From positions 1-24,996 of the forward strand of contig CAYSQA010000011.1 in NCBI GenBank assembly GCA_964433225.1: a DNA stretch of 24,996 nt. Reading direction: 5' to 3'. A program made the position numbers and the translations under genes. The notes under the pieces are model-generated. The model did no database searches. It worked only from the letters and a program-made list of their open reading frames with translations, and was not told the DNA's origin. The stretch comes from CG2-30-36-39 sp964433225. GTDB taxonomy: Bacteria; Patescibacteriota; Microgenomatia; UBA1400; PJMF01. This document shows positions 5,198 to 12,286 of this stretch, one piece after another (the first letter of the stretch is position 1; every line of letters starts with the position of its first letter).

Positions 5198-5533
5198 TCT
5201 CTAGTTTTCCATCTTGAGGAAAATTATTAGAGAATTTATTCTTCCATTTTTAATGCCTTAAAAACAACTTTTCAAAGAATCTTCCAACCTGTAAATCACT
5301 AAATTATTCAGTCCTCCAGTGAAAAACCGGCTTCTTCTCTTTGTCGTTTTTAAAACAAATTTACTATAACTCTTTTTGGGTCATTTTGTCAAATTTTTAT
5401 ATCTTATAATAATAAATACTCACTTTTTTAAGTATCTCATATAATTTATATTTATACAAAACCAGAGTAATTTAAAAAGTTATCTACAGTCATTCCTACG
5501 CTGGGGAAAACTGGTGTAAAAACAAAAATAAGC
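5198..5533. other. AT-rich stretch without a recognised gene
   Basis: No convincing coding frame on either strand. It contains a small hairpin TTTTCC/GGAAAA (5205-5223) and a very AT-rich block at about 5350-5465 rich in TATA-like words. One near-match to a DnaA box (TTATCTACA) lies at 5480-5488. Probably regulatory DNA upstream of the next gene. Confidence 0.5.
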
Positions 5534-5539
5534 TATAAT
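5534..5539 (+). promoter_or_regulatory. -10 box of the 96-aa gene
   Basis: TATAAT ends 10 nt before ATG 5550, predicting a leader of only about 3-4 nt. The -35 region (CTGGTG at 17 bp) is poor. No Shine-Dalgarno site is present. Confidence 0.6.
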
Positions 5540-5549
5540 TCTCTCTAAG

Positions 5550-5840
5550 ATGACTAAAGAAATCATTAAAACTGAAAATGCTAACGAGTCCACTCAACTG
5601 CAATTGTTATTAGAAAATGGAGTTTTTTCTCTCTTAGTAATCGACCTGCTAGGAGAAAATGAATTAACTCCCATTACTCTTAACAACAACCAAACAACTG
5701 CTGAAAAAATGTTTGACCAAGCTATGACGATTGGTTTGTTCGCTGGAGCAGATGTTTTGAGAGCGATCATGTTTGCCAAAATCATGAATGAAATTCACCA
5801 TGTTGCTGGTACAACCGTTATTCCGCTAGAAAAACTTTAG
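5550..5840 (+). CDS. Unknown 96-aa protein upstream of the secretion ATPase
   Basis: A small acidic protein with no signal peptide or clear membrane segment. The central part is rich in Asn and Gln; the second half (about 50-85) looks like two amphipathic helices (EKMFDQAMTIGLFAGADVLR, then AIMFAKIMNEIHH). I do not recognise it. It lies 39 bp upstream of the TraD-like ATPase in the same direction and probably belongs to the same operon. A pyrimidine-rich tract follows its stop codon (about 5846-5860), similar to but lacking the TGGGTAAGTGTCTCA core of the three repeats. Confidence 0.72.
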   Translation: MTKEIIKTENANESTQLQLLLENGVFSLLVIDLLGENELTPITLNNNQTTAEKMFDQAMTIGLFAGADVLRAIMFAKIMNEIHHVAGTTVIPLEKL

Positions 5841-5862
5841 TCAAGTCTTCTCTCCCCCTTAA

Positions 5863-5881
5863 ACAGATATCTGTATATAAT
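5863..5881 (+). promoter_or_regulatory. Palindrome and -10 box at the ATPase start
   Basis: The perfect 12-bp palindrome ACAGATATCTGT (5863-5874) is followed at once by TATAAT (5876-5881), which overlaps the first candidate ATG (5880). If this -10 is used, transcription starts near 5888 and translation at ATG 5895. The palindrome sits where an operator would block RNA polymerase. Its half-site also occurs upstream of rho (1705-1721). Confidence 0.4.
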
Positions 5882-8072
5882 GGAAATTATCACTATGACT
5901 CCACATACTATTTTAGAAATTAGAACAGGTAGAGATGCAGAGCACACCCCAGAAACAGCGGTTCAGTTTCTTTCCACTCTACCCAAACTACATAATAATA
6001 TTTTTTACCAATTAATTGGCAAAAATGAGTCTTTTAGTTTAGAGATTTTTGTTAGAGATCAAACTATCAAGTTTCTAATGTATTTGCCGGTCAGATTAGT
6101 GGAATATGTCAGAGGAGCTATTATTGCTAGTTATCCAGAAGCTTTAATTACAGAAAATCCAGATGACCCAATTATTGATTTTTTTGACCTAAACGATAAG
6201 TTAATCACTCCCTCATTTGTTAAAACCGGTAGTCTGGGTTTAACTAATGCAGAATATCTACCAATGAAAACGTATTTGGATTTTAAAAATGTTGACCCGC
6301 TTGCTTCTTTACTAGCCAGTCTATCAAAAAGCCAACCAAGTGATATCGTTCATCTTCAATATCTGGTTTCACCAGATACAGATAACTGGAAAAATAGAGG
6401 CTGGAGAGAAATTCAAGGTAAATCTATCGATGATGCGACTAGTGGTTATCATCGGCAAAAAGCTTTGATTGAAGAAAAACTAAAAAAAGAAGCCTTAAAA
6501 GTAGGTATCAAACTTGCAGTTAGAACAGATTCTGCCCAAAGAAGTGACTTGATTTTAGAAACACTGGCTGCCACTTATAACTCGATTTCAAAAAGCGAAG
6601 GTAATACTTTAGTTTTACGTAAAAACTATTTTTTCAAAGAACATTTTTTGAAAATGATGAAAAACCGCTCTTTTTTTAGATCAAAAAAAGTTCATTTAAC
6701 TCTTGATGAACTAGCCACTCTCTATCACCTACCCAATAAAAATCTTGAAGTTATTCCCAATATCGCTTGGGGCAAAAACCTCTTGGGTGAACCACCAGAA
6801 AACTTGCCCATTATTACTAGAGATACTGATCCGGAACTTAAAAACAGCACCAATGTATTTGCTGAAACTACTTATAAAAACAAAGCTGTTAAATATGGCC
6901 TCAAACGAGCAGATCGTCGCAGACACATGTATGTGATTGGTAAAACCGGAACTGGTAAATCTACTTTGTTGGCTAACATGGCTATTAATGACTTAAAAAA
7001 CAATGAGGGAATGTGTGTTATTGATCCTCACGGAGACTTAGTCGAGACCCTGCTCAACTACATCCCCTCTAGAAGAATTAATGATGTTATCTATTTTGAT
7101 CCAAGTGATCCAGAGAGAACCGTCCAAATTAATCTTTTTGAAGGTAAAAACGTTGTCCACCGAGAGCTAATTGCCTCTGGAATTATCTCGATTTTCCAAA
7201 AACTTTATGGTTATTCTTGGGGGCCTAGGCTTGAATACATCTTAAGAAATGCCTTACTGACTCTATTAACTAGTGAAAATGCCAGATTATCTGACATTTT
7301 GGAACTGTTAACTAATAAAAAATTCAGAGATAGATATGTTGAAAATCTAGAAGATCCAATCCTCAAAAGTTATTGGGTAGATGAATACAACAAGATGCAG
7401 GACCGGTTGAGAACCGAATCAATTGCCTCAATCCTCAATAAAGTTGGTCAATTTACCTCTTCTCCTCTGATTCGTAACGTGGTCAATGCTCACAAAAGTT
7501 CTTTTAGTATTGAAGACATTATGAATGAAGGCAAAATTTTATTGGTCAATCTTTCTCAAGGAAAACTAGGTGAAGACAATGCTACTCTCTTGGGAGCGAT
7601 GATGATCACTAAGATTCAACTAGCTGCCATGACTAGAGTGCAAATTCAGGAAGAGCAACGTAGAGATTTTTATCTTTATGTTGATGAGTTTCAAAATTTT
7701 GCCACCGAGGCTTTCATCAAGATTTTATCAGAAGCTAGAAAATACAGACTCAATCTTACTTTGGCCAACCAATACATTGCTCAAATACCTGAAGAAGTAC
7801 AAAAAGCTATTTTTGGCAACTGTGGTAGCACTGCCAGTTTCGTCATGGGTTCAGAAGATGCTCAAGTTTTTAGTAGAGAGTTCGGTGAACACTACACCCC
7901 AGAAGAGCTAGTCTCTTTAGAGAAATACCAAATTATCAACCGGATTTCGATTGATAATGTGATTAGTAAACCTTTCCCAGCCAGAACTTTAGGCCTAGCC
8001 AAAAGCAGCAATCAAAACAAAGATAAAGTGATTAAAGTTAGTCGAGAGAGATACTCTAAAAAAAGAGAGTAA
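5880..8072 (+). CDS. VirD4/TraD-like secretion ATPase (HerA/FtsK superfamily)
   Basis: A large P-loop ATPase related to type IV coupling proteins that pump DNA or protein through a membrane channel. The N-terminal half (about 1-320) is a CPR-type accessory region that I cannot name with certainty. Walker A is GKTGTGKS (354-361), in the typical context RRHMYVIGKTGTGKSTLL. CVIDPHGDLVETLL and the FDPSDP segment are characteristic of this group. Walker B is YVDEFQNF (V601-D602-E603). The following region, up to the LANQYIAQI sensor segment, matches the TraD/TraG C-terminal domain. I see no convincing membrane helix near the N-terminus, unlike classical VirD4. ATG 5895 (MTPHTILEIR) is a good alternative start because a TATAAT overlaps ATG 5880. 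It probably works with the VirB2/VirB6-like proteins encoded after 18330. A C-rich 3' repeat follows the stop. Confidence 0.88.
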   Translation: MEIITMTPHTILEIRTGRDAEHTPETAVQFLSTLPKLHNNIFYQLIGKNESFSLEIFVRDQTIKFLMYLPVRLVEYVRGAIIASYPEALITENPDDPIIDFFDLNDKLITPSFVKTGSLGLTNAEYLPMKTYLDFKNVDPLASLLASLSKSQPSDIVHLQYLVSPDTDNWKNRGWREIQGKSIDDATSGYHRQKALIEEKLKKEALKVGIKLAVRTDSAQRSDLILETLAATYNSISKSEGNTLVLRKNYFFKEHFLKMMKNRSFFRSKKVHLTLDELATLYHLPNKNLEVIPNIAWGKNLLGEPPENLPIITRDTDPELKNSTNVFAETTYKNKAVKYGLKRADRRRHMYVIGKTGTGKSTLLANMAINDLKNNEGMCVIDPHGDLVETLLNYIPSRRINDVIYFDPSDPERTVQINLFEGKNVVHRELIASGIISIFQKLYGYSWGPRLEYILRNALLTLLTSENARLSDILELLTNKKFRDRYVENLEDPILKSYWVDEYNKMQDRLRTESIASILNKVGQFTSSPLIRNVVNAHKSSFSIEDIMNEGKILLVNLSQGKLGEDNATLLGAMMITKIQLAAMTRVQIQEEQRRDFYLYVDEFQNFATEAFIKILSEARKYRLNLTLANQYIAQIPEEVQKAIFGNCGSTASFVMGSEDAQVFSREFGEHYTPEELVSLEKYQIINRISIDNVISKPFPARTLGLAKSSNQNKDKVIKVSRERYSKKRE

Positions 8073-8076
8073 AAAT

Positions 8077-8127
8077 CTTCTCCGCCCCTTCACCCCATGG
8101 GTAAGTGTCTCAACTGAATCTGACAAA
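8077..8127 (+). repeat. C-rich 3'-end repeat, copy 1
   Basis: A pyrimidine tract begins 5 nt after the ATPase stop codon, followed by ACCCCATGGGT, then TGGGTAAGTGTCTCA (8098-8112), eight spaced bases and CTGAC (8120-8124). TGTC-T-CA pairs with TGACA, leaving a bulged T. It lies between convergent genes. Confidence 0.75.
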
Positions 8128-8136
8128 TGGTGGTAT

Positions 8137-9537
8137 TTAGATTAAATTCAACTCTGCCAAAACTTCTCTTACAGAAGCATGGGTTTCCCTAGAAAATATC
8201 TTAGTAAAACCTAATCTCTTGGCTTCTTTTTTTCTTTTATCCAAAAAAGGCACTTTTCTTATCTCTCCCAAAAGACCTATTTCACCAATAAAAATGGTTT
8301 TTTGAGGTACTTTTTTATTCTTCAAAGAGCTAGCAATTGCCACCGCTAAGCCCAGATCTACTGCCGGTTCTTTGATGGTAAACCCACCAGCGGCATTGAG
8401 AAAAATATCATTAGAGTCTAGAGGTAATTTGGCGTGTTTCTGCAAAACTGCAGCCAAAACTTGAATTCTGGAGAGCTCTATCCCTCGCCCCACTCTTCGT
8501 GGCATAGCTAGATGAGAGTAATTAACCAAAGCTTGAACTTCAACCAGTAATGGCCTGGTCCCTTCCATCACACAAATGGTAGCACTTCCAGGCACATCCA
8601 CTTCAACTTGTTCCAAAAACAACTCACTAGGATTAGTTACCTCTGATAAACCATATTCATCATGCTGAAATACGCCGACTTCATCTGTTGCCCCAAATCT
8701 ATTTTTAAGCGCTCTAACTAATCTTAATTGGCTTGATCTTTCACCACTAATTTCTAAAACAGCATCAACAATATGCTCAAGAACTTTTGGTCCGGCAATT
8801 ACCCCATCTTTAGTTACATGACCGATAAAAAAGACAGGAATATGAAAGGCCTTCGCGATTTGGGTTATTTTCTCGGTTGATTCTCTGAGTTGACCAATGC
8901 TACCGCCAGCTCCAGTTAACTCACCACTAGTAATAGTCTGGATACTATCAATAATTACCAATCTGGGTTTTCTTTTCACAATTAAATTAACAATCTCTTC
9001 GGCTTGAGTACTACCCACAAAAAGCAATTTAGCTAATTTTTGTTTCGGGTCACTAGTTGATTTTTTAACTGAGCTATTTTTTTGTTCTTTTTCCAAAAAA
9101 CGATTGATTCTAATTGATATTTGAGCTGGACTTTCTTCCCCAGAGACATAGATTATTTCTTTATTAGAGAAGTCATTTTGTTCGGGAGACAATAAAAGAC
9201 CAACCACCACTTGAGTCAACAAAGTTGATTTACCAATGCCCGGCTCTCCTCCCACTAAAGTCACCATTCCAGGAACTAAACCACCGCCCAACACCCGATC
9301 TAACTCCACCATAGTAGTGGAAAACCTGTTTTTGGTGGTCTCTACTAACTCCACATCTGGAAAATAGGTAATTATTTCTTCTGGATCTTTAAAGACCTGT
9401 TTGCTAGCATTAGTCTTTATCTCAATTAACTCTTCTACCAAGGTATTCCAAGCCCCACAACTACCACACTGGCCTTGCCACTTAGGAAAGCTTGCTTCAC
9501 ACTGCTGACAAATAAATCGAGAATGTTTTTTTACCAC
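8137..9537 (-). CDS. radA: DNA repair protein RadA
   Basis: A RecA-related branch-migration ATPase for homologous recombination and repair; 466 aa, normal length. The N-terminal zinc finger has C10, C13, C24 and C27. Walker A is GEPGIGKST (97-105). The RadA-specific KNRFG motif is at 278-282, followed by the Lon-like C-terminal domain (about 295-466). The segment SGERSSQLRLVRALKNRFG is diagnostic. It is the last gene of a minus-strand operon; the lipoprotein gene upstream ends 10 nt before this ATG. The stretch 150-168 is Lys- and Ser-rich, an insertion often seen at this site. No strong Shine-Dalgarno site is seen, so translation may be coupled. Confidence 0.97.
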   Translation of the reverse strand: MVKKHSRFICQQCEASFPKWQGQCGSCGAWNTLVEELIEIKTNASKQVFKDPEEIITYFPDVELVETTKNRFSTTMVELDRVLGGGLVPGMVTLVGGEPGIGKSTLLTQVVVGLLLSPEQNDFSNKEIIYVSGEESPAQISIRINRFLEKEQKNSSVKKSTSDPKQKLAKLLFVGSTQAEEIVNLIVKRKPRLVIIDSIQTITSGELTGAGGSIGQLRESTEKITQIAKAFHIPVFFIGHVTKDGVIAGPKVLEHIVDAVLEISGERSSQLRLVRALKNRFGATDEVGVFQHDEYGLSEVTNPSELFLEQVEVDVPGSATICVMEGTRPLLVEVQALVNYSHLAMPRRVGRGIELSRIQVLAAVLQKHAKLPLDSNDIFLNAAGGFTIKEPAVDLGLAVAIASSLKNKKVPQKTIFIGEIGLLGEIRKVPFLDKRKKEAKRLGFTKIFSRETHASVREVLAELNLI

Positions 9538-9547
9538 TAGTGCTATC

Positions 9548-9847
9548 TTACTCTATGCTACCAACAAACAAAGTATCACCACTATATTGGCCAGTTACTG
9601 TGACTTTTTGACCAACATAAGCTGACAAATCAACAGCATAGCTATCAATCTCTTTAGGTGTCTGGCCTGCTTCAGCTAAAAAATATCGTCCATCAGTGAA
9701 ACTAATCGTTCCAGTTTTAGTGGTATCTCCCACTTTTTCCGTTGTTTTTGGCGGAGTATTAGTTGTTGTTTCGGGTTTTTGCTGAATGCAACCAGCAAAA
9801 ACAACCCCAGACAATAAAACAAAAGACAATAACAATAGTTTTTTCAT
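9548..9847 (-). CDS. Small lipoprotein with an OB-like C-terminal domain
   Basis: A 99-aa exported lipoprotein. The signal peptide MKKLLLLSFVLLSGVVFAGC ends in a lipobox (FAGC), with C20 the lipidated residue. A Thr/Pro-rich linker (about 24-48) follows, then a compact beta-rich domain with YVGQKVTVTGQYSGDTLFV, resembling small OB-fold domains of periplasmic proteins. Function unknown. I chose ATG 9847 because it begins the signal peptide and AAAGGAG lies just upstream, though only 2 nt away. GTG 9874 is a possible alternative giving nine extra residues: a TATACT box (9879-9884) ends 4 nt before it. The gene follows the nucleotidyltransferase fusion by about 70 nt and precedes radA by 10 nt. 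Confidence 0.8.
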   Translation of the reverse strand: MKKLLLLSFVLLSGVVFAGCIQQKPETTTNTPPKTTEKVGDTTKTGTISFTDGRYFLAEAGQTPKEIDSYAVDLSAYVGQKVTVTGQYSGDTLFVGSIE

Positions 9848-9878
9848 AACTCCTTTTGAATACTTACTAGTCACTAAA

Positions 9879-9884
9879 AGTATA
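9879..9884 (-). promoter_or_regulatory. -10 box of the lipoprotein gene
   Basis: TATACT on the minus strand with TTTAAA 17 bp upstream as a possible -35. Transcription would start near GTG 9874, giving either a leaderless GTG start or a leader of about 25 nt carrying AAAGGAG for ATG 9847. Confidence 0.45.
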
Positions 9885-9916
9885 AAGATAAAGCTGCAAA
9901 CTTTAAAGCTTTAACC

Positions 9917-11242
9917 TCATGATTTGTTAATTAACTTACTTGAAGAAATTGCTGGATTGTGCTGATAAACAATTTTTAACTCCCCCCCCACTTCTTTCAT
10001 AATCGCTTGTTTTTCTTTTAGGTGAGCCGTATGAGAAGAAACAGCCAAAATATCTGGTTTAAGTTTGTTAATCAGTTGCAAATGATCGGCTTTACTATTA
10101 AATTTTTCCGGAAGAATAAAAACCTTATCAGCTATAGCTAGTTTTTCTAGATTTTTCTTTCGTTGCTGTTGGCTGAAAATCGGTCTATTGTCGCCTTTTA
10201 GTTGGCGTACTCTACTATCACTTTCCAAACCAACAATTAATTCGGTGCCATATTTTTTGGCAGCCAGTAAAAAATTAAAATGTTCTTGGTGCAAAACATC
10301 AAATACTCCAGTGACTAAAACTTTTTTTTTCAAACCAACAGCTTGGAAATAGCACCGTTGCCAAGCTGTTAAAATTTCACCTTTGGTTGAGCTGGAATGA
10401 AAAAAAGCACTGTGTAGAGAGGCATTTTGTTGACCATGTCGTAGTTGCCGATATCCAACTTGTAATTTATATAAACAACCTTCGATCGGCCAAAACCAAT
10501 CTATTTTTCTTTGAGTTACTGGCTTAACTACTGTTAAATCTGGAAAGTTTGTAAACAAAAAATAATTATAAACCCACTGATTTGCTTTGAAAAAACGTTC
10601 TTTAATTTGGTCTTTATTAACTATCCAGCTAGTTTGGAGAATTTCGTAAGCCTCATAAATACCAGTTTTTGCTGCCGGCAAACTCAAACTTGACTCATCC
10701 AACCAAAAATTAAAATCCCAACTGTGACTCAAATCTCCTTTGGGTAGTTGAGGCCTTCTACCTCTTCTCCAAGCTAACAGTAAAAAAACAAGCCTAGTTA
10801 ACCACAACCGATTTTTCTTAGTAATAATTAAAAAATCCAAATCATCTTTTTCTTCTACTACTCCTGCTGCATATGAACCCGTAATCACTACCCCCAAAAC
10901 CCAAGGGATTCTTTCAGCCACAGAAATCAACTCACTAACTACTGCTTCTTTAAATTTTTTAATCTGGTGGTTCGGCTTTCTCGCTTTGATTTTTTCTCCA
11001 TTCAGCAAATAAAACTCTTGTTTTTTCACTACTTTTTTCTTCTTCAAGAGTGACTTCAATGCCAAGGATAAAGCTTGTTGAGAAAGTTTTGGCTCTACTG
11101 AGTCTTTACTATTTTCTAAAGTAAATAAAACGTGAGGCTTAAAAGCTCTGATAATAATTTCTGTTTCTGTCAAAGGATAACCAAACTTAGCACTGTAAGC
11201 CAACACCGCTAAAATAATTCTTTCTGCTACAGAAAAAGCCAT
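9917..11242 (-). CDS. Fusion of a pol-beta-type and a RfaE/TagD-type nucleotidyltransferase
   Basis: A 441-aa protein with three parts. Residues 1-80 look like a winged helix. Residues about 95-240 form a pol-beta-superfamily nucleotidyltransferase with GS (122-123), the DLD pair (D134, D136) and a possible third acid at D176. Residues about 305-441 form a cytidylyltransferase-like domain: VTGVFDVLHQEHFNFL holds H318 and H321 (HQEH where the family usually has HxGH), then RPI (353-355) and ISSSKLI near the end. The C-terminal family activates sugars, glycerol phosphate or similar groups with CTP or ATP. The Gly-to-Glu change inside the signature may alter or reduce activity. A TATAAT 7 nt upstream of the ATG suggests leaderless initiation. 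It is the first gene of the lipoprotein-radA operon. The substrate is unknown. Confidence 0.82.
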   Translation of the reverse strand: MAFSVAERIILAVLAYSAKFGYPLTETEIIIRAFKPHVLFTLENSKDSVEPKLSQQALSLALKSLLKKKKVVKKQEFYLLNGEKIKARKPNHQIKKFKEAVVSELISVAERIPWVLGVVITGSYAAGVVEEKDDLDFLIITKKNRLWLTRLVFLLLAWRRGRRPQLPKGDLSHSWDFNFWLDESSLSLPAAKTGIYEAYEILQTSWIVNKDQIKERFFKANQWVYNYFLFTNFPDLTVVKPVTQRKIDWFWPIEGCLYKLQVGYRQLRHGQQNASLHSAFFHSSSTKGEILTAWQRCYFQAVGLKKKVLVTGVFDVLHQEHFNFLLAAKKYGTELIVGLESDSRVRQLKGDNRPIFSQQQRKKNLEKLAIADKVFILPEKFNSKADHLQLINKLKPDILAVSSHTAHLKEKQAIMKEVGGELKIVYQHNPAISSSKLINKS

Positions 11243-11249
11243 AGTGGTT

Positions 11250-11255
11250 ATTATA
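11250..11255 (-). promoter_or_regulatory. -10 box of the nucleotidyltransferase fusion
   Basis: TATAAT on the minus strand, 7 nt before ATG 11242, so RNA should start at or next to the start codon. A minus-strand TTGACA lies 22 bp upstream (11276-11281), longer than the usual spacing; no better -35 is seen. Confidence 0.6.
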
Positions 11256-11312
11256 TAGCCTCAAATAAAAGATAGCTTGTCAAACAAACACAATCGGGTT
11301 ACCCTTGTTATC

Positions 11313-12281
11313 ATGAAAAAGGTTGTAGTAATTGGGGGTGGAACTGGCTCTTCAGTCGTTTTAACTAGTTTAAAAAATATCCCCCAAATCGAGTTAACTG
11401 CCCTCCCCGTTGTCACTGACTCTGGTGGCTCAACCGGTCGGCTCAGAGATGAGTTTGGCTTTTTACCAGTAGGTGATATTAGACAATGCTTGGCCGCTTT
11501 GGCCGATGACCAAACTCAACAAGATATTAAAGAACTGCTGCTTTATAGATTCTCAAAAGGTAATGGTCTCCAGGGCCATAACTTGGGCAACCTAATTTTA
11601 ACTGCTCTAGAAGATCTAGAAAAAAAACCAGGTAAAGCAATCGAAGCCGCTAGTAAAATCTTTAGAATCAAAGGCAAAGTTTTTCCCATTACAGAGAACT
11701 CAACTAATTTGGTTATTACCTACGAAGATGGTAAAAAACTAGTTGGCGAACATTTCTTGGACGACCACGATAAAGGTGGTAAAAAAATTAGTAAAATAGA
11801 GTTAAGTAAACCAGCTCGCCTCTATCACAAGGCAAAAAAAGCCATCTTAGAAGCAGACACAATTATTGTTGGCCCAGGAGATGTTTATGGCAGTTTATTA
11901 CCACACACTTTGGTAGAAGACTTTAAAACTATTTTCAAACAAGCACGAGGCACTTTTATTTTTATAATCAATTTAATGACCCATTTTTCTCAAACTCATA
12001 ACCTCTCTGCCACAGATCATGTCGCCACTATTGAACAATACTTTGGCAAATACCCAGACTTTATTATTGTTAATTCAGAAAAAATTCCTCCTAAAATCTT
12101 AAGAGCTTATGAAAAAGAAAAAGAATATCCAGTAGTTGATGATTTACCTCAAGAAAACTACATTAAAAGAGCAGCTTTAGTTTCGAAAGTAACTGTTAAA
12201 CAACAAAATAATGATTCTATTTCTCGAAGCCTGCTCAGACATGACCCAGAAAAACTAAAAGAAATCCTGCAAAAGATCTAA
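11313..12281 (+). CDS. yvcK: YvcK/CofD-like gluconeogenesis factor
   Basis: A cytoplasmic UDP-sugar-binding protein that in Firmicutes links central carbon metabolism and cell-wall synthesis. The 322-aa protein starts MKKVVVIGGGTGSS, with the glycine-rich nucleotide-binding loop at residues 8-14. TDSGGSTGRLR and PVGDIRQCL are family signatures, and IIVGPGDVYGSLLPH corresponds to the usual GPGSLYTS segment. I chose ATG 11313 over the TTG at 11277 because the family starts with this strand-loop; the upstream region has a TTGTCA (11277-11282) and TACCCT (11300-11305) as a weak promoter. It is divergent from the nucleotidyltransferase gene. It ends 5 bp from the stop codon of the convergent solute-binding protein gene, so transcripts overlap. 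Confidence 0.93.
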   Translation: MKKVVVIGGGTGSSVVLTSLKNIPQIELTALPVVTDSGGSTGRLRDEFGFLPVGDIRQCLAALADDQTQQDIKELLLYRFSKGNGLQGHNLGNLILTALEDLEKKPGKAIEAASKIFRIKGKVFPITENSTNLVITYEDGKKLVGEHFLDDHDKGGKKISKIELSKPARLYHKAKKAILEADTIIVGPGDVYGSLLPHTLVEDFKTIFKQARGTFIFIINLMTHFSQTHNLSATDHVATIEQYFGKYPDFIIVNSEKIPPKILRAYEKEKEYPVVDDLPQENYIKRAALVSKVTVKQQNNDSISRSLLRHDPEKLKEILQKI

Positions 12282-12286
12282 AAAGT

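Noticed and set aside
4870..5200. A known housekeeping RNA (tmRNA, RNase P RNA, SRP RNA, 6S RNA) or a tRNA.
   Set aside because: None of the conserved signatures I could check by eye is present; no cloverleaf with a TTCGA loop was found. An Infernal search would be decisive.
4690..5488. Replication origin: three near-matches to the DnaA box (TTATCCACT at 4690, TTATCCACC at 5131, TTATCTACA at 5480) beside an AT-rich stretch.
   Set aside because: Each has one mismatch, two lie inside stems explained by other structures, and dnaA, dnaN or other origin neighbours are absent. About half a near-match would be expected by chance in 2 kb. A genome-wide GC-skew plot would decide.
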